From positions 7,124 through 51,177 of the forward strand of contig NZ_MPDJ01000009.1 in NCBI RefSeq assembly GCF_001881565.1: 44,054 bases of DNA. The letters are read 5' to 3'. Position 1 is the stretch's first letter. The number at the start of each line of letters is the position of its first letter. The translations under genes were made by a program, and so were the position numbers. The notes beneath the pieces were generated by a model that saw only the letters and a list, made by a program, of their open reading frames with translations, ran no database searches and was not told where the DNA came from. This DNA comes from Eisenbergiella tayi. GTDB taxonomy: Bacteria; Bacillota; Clostridia; Lachnospirales; Lachnospiraceae. This document shows, piece after piece, positions 40,471-44,054 of this stretch.

Positions 40471-42297
40471 CTACTGCAGTTTTCTTTCGGCTTCCTCCGG
40501 CGTCATGGCCGGTATTCTTACCGTAACTGTCGTTCCTTTCCCAATTTCGCTTTCATAAAACACACCATATTCTTCTCCGTAACAAAGCTTGATACGGAAA
40601 TTTACGTTTTTAGCACCATAACCATGACTGACATCATAACTGTTTTCCTCGAAAATCCGTTCTATCTGCTCCCGGCTCATGCCAAACCCATTATCCGTAA
40701 TCCGAAAAACAAGATCCTGTCCTTCACATGCTGCCCGGATATGTATCCTGCATGTCTCCCTGTCGGGAGCTTTTGCAATACTATACATAATCGCATTTTC
40801 CACAAAGGGCTGGAGAATAATATTGATGCAGGCCAGTTCCTCCACGCCCTCATCCGCGTCAATCTGCAGATGAATGGCATTATCAAAGTGATAATTTTCT
40901 ATTTTCACATATGCCCTGACATGATTCAGTTCCTCCTCCACCCGCACAATCTGTCTGCCCTTATTCAGGCTGATCCGGTAAAACTGTGCCAGATTTCGGG
41001 CGATTTCCATGATCTCCGGCGCATTGTAATCCATAGCCTCCCAATTTATCAGATCCAGAGTATTGTAAAGGAAATGCGGGTTTATCTGGGCCTGCAGCGC
41101 GCGCAGCTCCGCCGTTTTCACATTTTTACCCAGACGGTACTGCTCCAGCATCAGTTTACGCAGCTCCTTCGTCATATAGCCAAAGCTGCGGAACAGTTCC
41201 CCGATCTCATCGCTTTCCTCCACTTCCATATCCAGGGAAAGCTGCCCGTCCTGTACCTGTTTCATCCGGGTATTCAGCGCCACCAGCCTTTTCGTATAAT
41301 ACTTCCCCAATACCCATGATATCAAAAAAATAGACAGAACAATCAGTATGGAAAAAAAGATGAGTGTCATTCCCATCAGATAAGTCTGCCGGTAAAAAGC
41401 CTGCCTGGGAATAATCGATACCAGCGTCCATTCCGCCTGCTCCAGATTCTGCTGCCGGAAAAGATAAAAGGAATTACCTATCCGCAGTTCCTGCCACGAA
41501 GCATTGCGGCCGTACCCGGGCAGGTTTCCGCTTTCGGAAAGCGCCTCCATATTTTCCCGGCTGGATGCCGCAAGGATTTCTCCCCGTTCATCGATCAGAT
41601 AGCTGAGCCCCTTCTGGGTGATATCGGAATTAACCACAATCCGCTCCAATTCATCTGCCCCAACACTGACTCTTGCCACACAGGCGCTGCCGTCACCTAC
41701 TTCGTCACCGTACACTTTTTTCAGCATTGCTACTCTCTGCTTTTTCACACCCACGATTTCCAGTCCGCTGCGCTCCAGTCCGGTAAAGCCTATAAGCCCC
41801 TTATCCAGCCGATCACACAAGTCCGAGTAATAATCCTTTTTTTCCAAATCGGACTCGGGGAAAAAATGATACCGGTTCCAGGCGTATACCAGTTCATCCG
41901 GTACATAGATCCCGCACTGATACATTTTGTTGGAAAGCTCCAGCGATGTCATAATATCATTAATGCGCCAGTAATCCCTCCACTGATCCCCTGTCTCCTG
42001 CCTTCCCCAATAGTCGCCTTCACGCAGCATATCCTGCAGGTTCCTGTCCGAACCCACCAGTTCCAGAATATAATTCATATTCTGCAGATGATTCTGCAGG
42101 AAATTTACGGCCTGCTCAAAGGACTGATCGGCGGAATACATGATTTGTTCTTCATACCCTGATTCAATAATCCGGTAGCTGACGGAAAGAAGGAGGATAA
42201 AAATCAGGATCATGGGACCGGAAAAGGATACCGTAAGCTTTATTCTCATTGGCAGCTGGCGGAACTTGACTTTCATTTGATTCCATATTTTTTTCAC
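40471..42297 (-). CDS. Sensor histidine kinase, YesM type
   Basis: A 608-residue membrane kinase. Membrane helix about 19-41, extracellular sensor domain 42-305, second helix about 306-331, HAMP (about 330-385). The His_kinase domain has His408 in QAQINPHFLYNTLDLINWE, and the HATPase has VENAIMYSI, DNGFGMS and GYGAKNVNFR. Start is GTG at 42297, overlapping the regulator stop by 4 bases. The kinase likely senses an extracellular sugar and phosphorylates the AraC-type regulator. Confidence 0.93.
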   Translation of the reverse strand: MKKIWNQMKVKFRQLPMRIKLTVSFSGPMILIFILLLSVSYRIIESGYEEQIMYSADQSFEQAVNFLQNHLQNMNYILELVGSDRNLQDMLREGDYWGRQETGDQWRDYWRINDIMTSLELSNKMYQCGIYVPDELVYAWNRYHFFPESDLEKKDYYSDLCDRLDKGLIGFTGLERSGLEIVGVKKQRVAMLKKVYGDEVGDGSACVARVSVGADELERIVVNSDITQKGLSYLIDERGEILAASSRENMEALSESGNLPGYGRNASWQELRIGNSFYLFRQQNLEQAEWTLVSIIPRQAFYRQTYLMGMTLIFFSILIVLSIFLISWVLGKYYTKRLVALNTRMKQVQDGQLSLDMEVEESDEIGELFRSFGYMTKELRKLMLEQYRLGKNVKTAELRALQAQINPHFLYNTLDLINWEAMDYNAPEIMEIARNLAQFYRISLNKGRQIVRVEEELNHVRAYVKIENYHFDNAIHLQIDADEGVEELACINIILQPFVENAIMYSIAKAPDRETCRIHIRAACEGQDLVFRITDNGFGMSREQIERIFEENSYDVSHGYGAKNVNFRIKLCYGEEYGVFYESEIGKGTTVTVRIPAMTPEEAERKLQ

Positions 42298-43856
42298 CGG
42301 CTCTTATTCTCCCTGTATTCCGAAGGCGTCATCCCCGTCTGGTTTTTAAATATCCTGGCGAAATAGGCCGCATCTTCATACCCTACCCGATCCGCCACAT
42401 GATACAGCTTCAGGCTGTTGTCCCTCAGCAGGAGCTTGGCCTGTTCGATGCGCAGGTTCGTCAGATACTGGTTGATAGTGGTTCCCGTCCTGCGTTTAAA
42501 AAGGCCGGAAAGATAAGACGGGGTGAGATAAACGGCATCCGCCAAATCCTTTATACACAGGTTTTTATCCGGATATTTCTGTTTCATGACCTCGATCACC
42601 TGAAATATAACCGCATTTCCCCCGCTTCCCTCCTTTTCCCGTTCTTCTATTGCCTCCATAGCCCGGGCGGCAAGAAAGGTATGAAGCTCCTGCAGCGTCT
42701 GTGCATTATCCCAGAAACGGTTATTTTCCTTCTGTTCCTTCCCTGTGCTCAGCAGCTCCTTTTCCAGCCTGAGTACATGATTGTAAAGCAGGAAATACAT
42801 GTTTTTCACGGAGCTGTTCAGCGCGGCCTTCTGATCCGTGAGATCATCATAAATGTCCTTCAGGATGCGTCCCGCTTCCTCCTTATCCCTCCTGGAAAGG
42901 GCATTTACAAAGGCCTCCTCCCTCTCCCTGTCCAGTTCAAAATGTCTGTCCTGCGCAACCTCCTCGGAGAAAGCGCAGGAGGAAAAGCCTTTATAGGACA
43001 GGCTGCTGGCGGACTGACAGGCGGACTCATAGGAAGCATACAGCTGCTGCGGCTCTCCCACCATCCTTCCCAGGGCAAGGAAATGCCTGAACTCTCCTTT
43101 TGATTCCTCCGCCAGGGCACATAAGCTCCGTATCAGACCGCTGTCCCGTTCCAGCCTTTCCCTTGCTTCGGTAATCAGAAGGATCAAAGTCCGTTTATCA
43201 TGAAAATCAGCGCTGCAGTAAAAATGAGCGGGTTCCATAAGCTCATGAAGCGCTTCTCTGTATGTATTCAGGAATTCCCTCCCTTCACTCACGGTTCCTG
43301 CAAGCTTGACGATCCCGATACGCATCCGGGTATCCGTTCCGGTCCATAAACCGCTCTTTCGCAGCTGACATTCCAGCTTATCCACATCCCCCGGTGTTGA
43401 CAAAAGAGAAAACAAGACCTCTTTTTTCAGGAAATCCAGGCTTTCCGTATAGCTTTCCTGCAGATCCTTCTGTGCCCGGATCTGTTCAATCCTCTCGATT
43501 CCCTTTTCCACCGCACCGATAAGCTCTTCCGGCACCACAGGCTTTTCCACATATTGTATGGCTCCCAGCTCAATCGCCGCCTTCAGATATTCTTTATAGG
43601 AATAGCTGCTGACAAAAATAATCTGGCAGTCCGGCAGAAGGCTCCGCAGCTGTCTGCACATTTCAATGCCGTCCATTCCCCTCATCTTAATGTCCGAAAG
43701 CACGATGTCCGGCTGCCACCTGGCACATATCCCGAAGGCTTCATCCGCGCTTTCCGCCGTTTCCACCATATCCACGCCAATCTTTTTCCATGGGATGTGC
43801 CGCATCAGCCCCCGTCTGGTGATCAGCTCATCCTCTACAATAAGCAGCTTTATCAT
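42294..43856 (-). CDS. Response regulator with AraC-type DNA-binding domain, YesN type
   Basis: A 520-residue regulator. Receiver domain 1-120 with phospho-acceptor Asp55 in IVLSDIKMRGMDG, a helical middle (about 125-400), and a C-terminal AraC pair of helix-turn-helix motifs (about 415-515: NLCIKDLADAVYLTPSYLSG and LKLYHVADRVGYEDAAYFAR). AAAGGGGAG precedes the ATG. It is the first gene of the two-component unit and probably activates the transporter/GH operon on phosphorylation. A group II intron end lies upstream. Confidence 0.93.
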   Translation of the reverse strand: MIKLLIVEDELITRRGLMRHIPWKKIGVDMVETAESADEAFGICARWQPDIVLSDIKMRGMDGIEMCRQLRSLLPDCQIIFVSSYSYKEYLKAAIELGAIQYVEKPVVPEELIGAVEKGIERIEQIRAQKDLQESYTESLDFLKKEVLFSLLSTPGDVDKLECQLRKSGLWTGTDTRMRIGIVKLAGTVSEGREFLNTYREALHELMEPAHFYCSADFHDKRTLILLITEARERLERDSGLIRSLCALAEESKGEFRHFLALGRMVGEPQQLYASYESACQSASSLSYKGFSSCAFSEEVAQDRHFELDREREEAFVNALSRRDKEEAGRILKDIYDDLTDQKAALNSSVKNMYFLLYNHVLRLEKELLSTGKEQKENNRFWDNAQTLQELHTFLAARAMEAIEEREKEGSGGNAVIFQVIEVMKQKYPDKNLCIKDLADAVYLTPSYLSGLFKRRTGTTINQYLTNLRIEQAKLLLRDNSLKLYHVADRVGYEDAAYFARIFKNQTGMTPSEYRENKSR

Positions 43857-43906
43857 AACATCTCCCCTTTCCGGTCACTTCCCTCATTACACCCGGATTC
43901 CTTTTT

Positions 43907-43935
43907 ATTATAGCACACCTGTCTTACCGATGGAA
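43907..43935 (-). promoter_or_regulatory. Promoter of the yesN-yesM unit
   Basis: Minus strand TGTGCTATAAT, an extended -10 (TATAAT 43912-43907). The -35 position holds TTCCAT (43935-43930), 2 bases from the intron end. Confidence 0.55.
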
Positions 43936-43937
43936 TC

Positions 43938-44054
43938 ATCGAGTAGGAGGCGGTGACTAACCGCCGTCCTCTCACAGCACCGTGCGTACCGTTCGGTACA
44001 CGGCGCTTTCAATAGTTGACGTGCACGGACGGATAGGCTGTGGCTAAATCATAG
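43938..44054 (-). mobile_element. 3' end of a group II intron (domains V and VI), partial
   Basis: On the minus strand a domain V hairpin (44007-43976) has the AGC triad at its 5' end, a 5' AGCGCCGTG arm pairing with CACGGTGCT, a 2-base bulge and a GAAC loop. It is followed by TGTGAGAGG, a domain VI hairpin (GGCGG/CCGCC) with a bulged A, and the typical end CCTACTCGAT. The intron ends at about 43938; the rest, including any reverse transcriptase gene, lies past the window. It is in the same direction as the yesN-yesM genes. Confidence 0.85.

Noticed and set aside
1..44054. tRNA, rRNA or CRISPR arrays
   Set aside because: I saw no tRNA-like T-loop with matching arms, no rRNA signature and no regularly spaced direct repeats with unique spacers.

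Overview
The window looks like a chromosomal segment of a Gram-positive, gut-type Clostridia, most likely Lachnospiraceae. The evidence is the set of families present: rubrerythrin, a DUF6320-type fusion, DUF4179 anti-sigma, Lpl/YtcP-type sugar ABC transport with YesN/YesM, and BlaI-type regulation. Strong AGGAGG-type ribosome binding sites and sigma-A-like promoters agree with this. No tRNA, rRNA or CRISPR array was seen. About 38 protein genes are supported, most on the minus strand.

Left part (1-8,700): the end of a probable tagaturonate reductase; a two-gene plus-strand unit (HSL-type esterase plus a condensation/acyltransferase-like membrane fusion); rubrerythrin; a hybrid histidine kinase; a P-loop kinase-like ATPase; a MATE exporter; and an RpiB-like protein. 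A second MATE exporter is at 8,981-10,330.

Centre (10,350-25,200): a five-gene minus-strand string (zinc-ribbon membrane protein, TPM-domain protein, metallo-beta-lactamase-fold protein, ArsC-like protein, nitrilase-family hydrolase). It is followed by envelope-related genes (Gln-rich secreted protein, GH25 lysozyme-like enzyme, two poorly known proteins), a GGDEF/EAL protein, and a DacF-type carboxypeptidase divergent from an orphan BlaI repressor. A group-2 sigma factor, a tiny protein and a YkgJ-type cysteine-cluster protein follow.

Right part (25,300-43,860): an ECF sigma/anti-sigma pair; ilvBN behind a TetR gene with a shared palindromic site; a lipoprotein; a third MATE gene with an attenuator-like leader; and a Schlafen/AlbA_2 regulator set in an array of AGTTGCTAT repeats. 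Last is a carbohydrate locus: YesN/YesM two-component system, LplB/LplC permeases, solute-binding lipoprotein, GH30 and GH5. The GH5 resembles exo-beta-1,3-glucanases and the GH30 family includes beta-1,6-glucanases, so a beta-glucan (possibly fungal) substrate is a reasonable but unproven guess. The window ends inside the 3' end of a group II intron inserted just upstream of the yesN promoter.

The strongest candidates for something new are regulatory: the uORF/terminator leader of the third MATE gene, the repeat array around the AlbA_2 gene, and the TetR palindrome in front of both tetR and ilvB.
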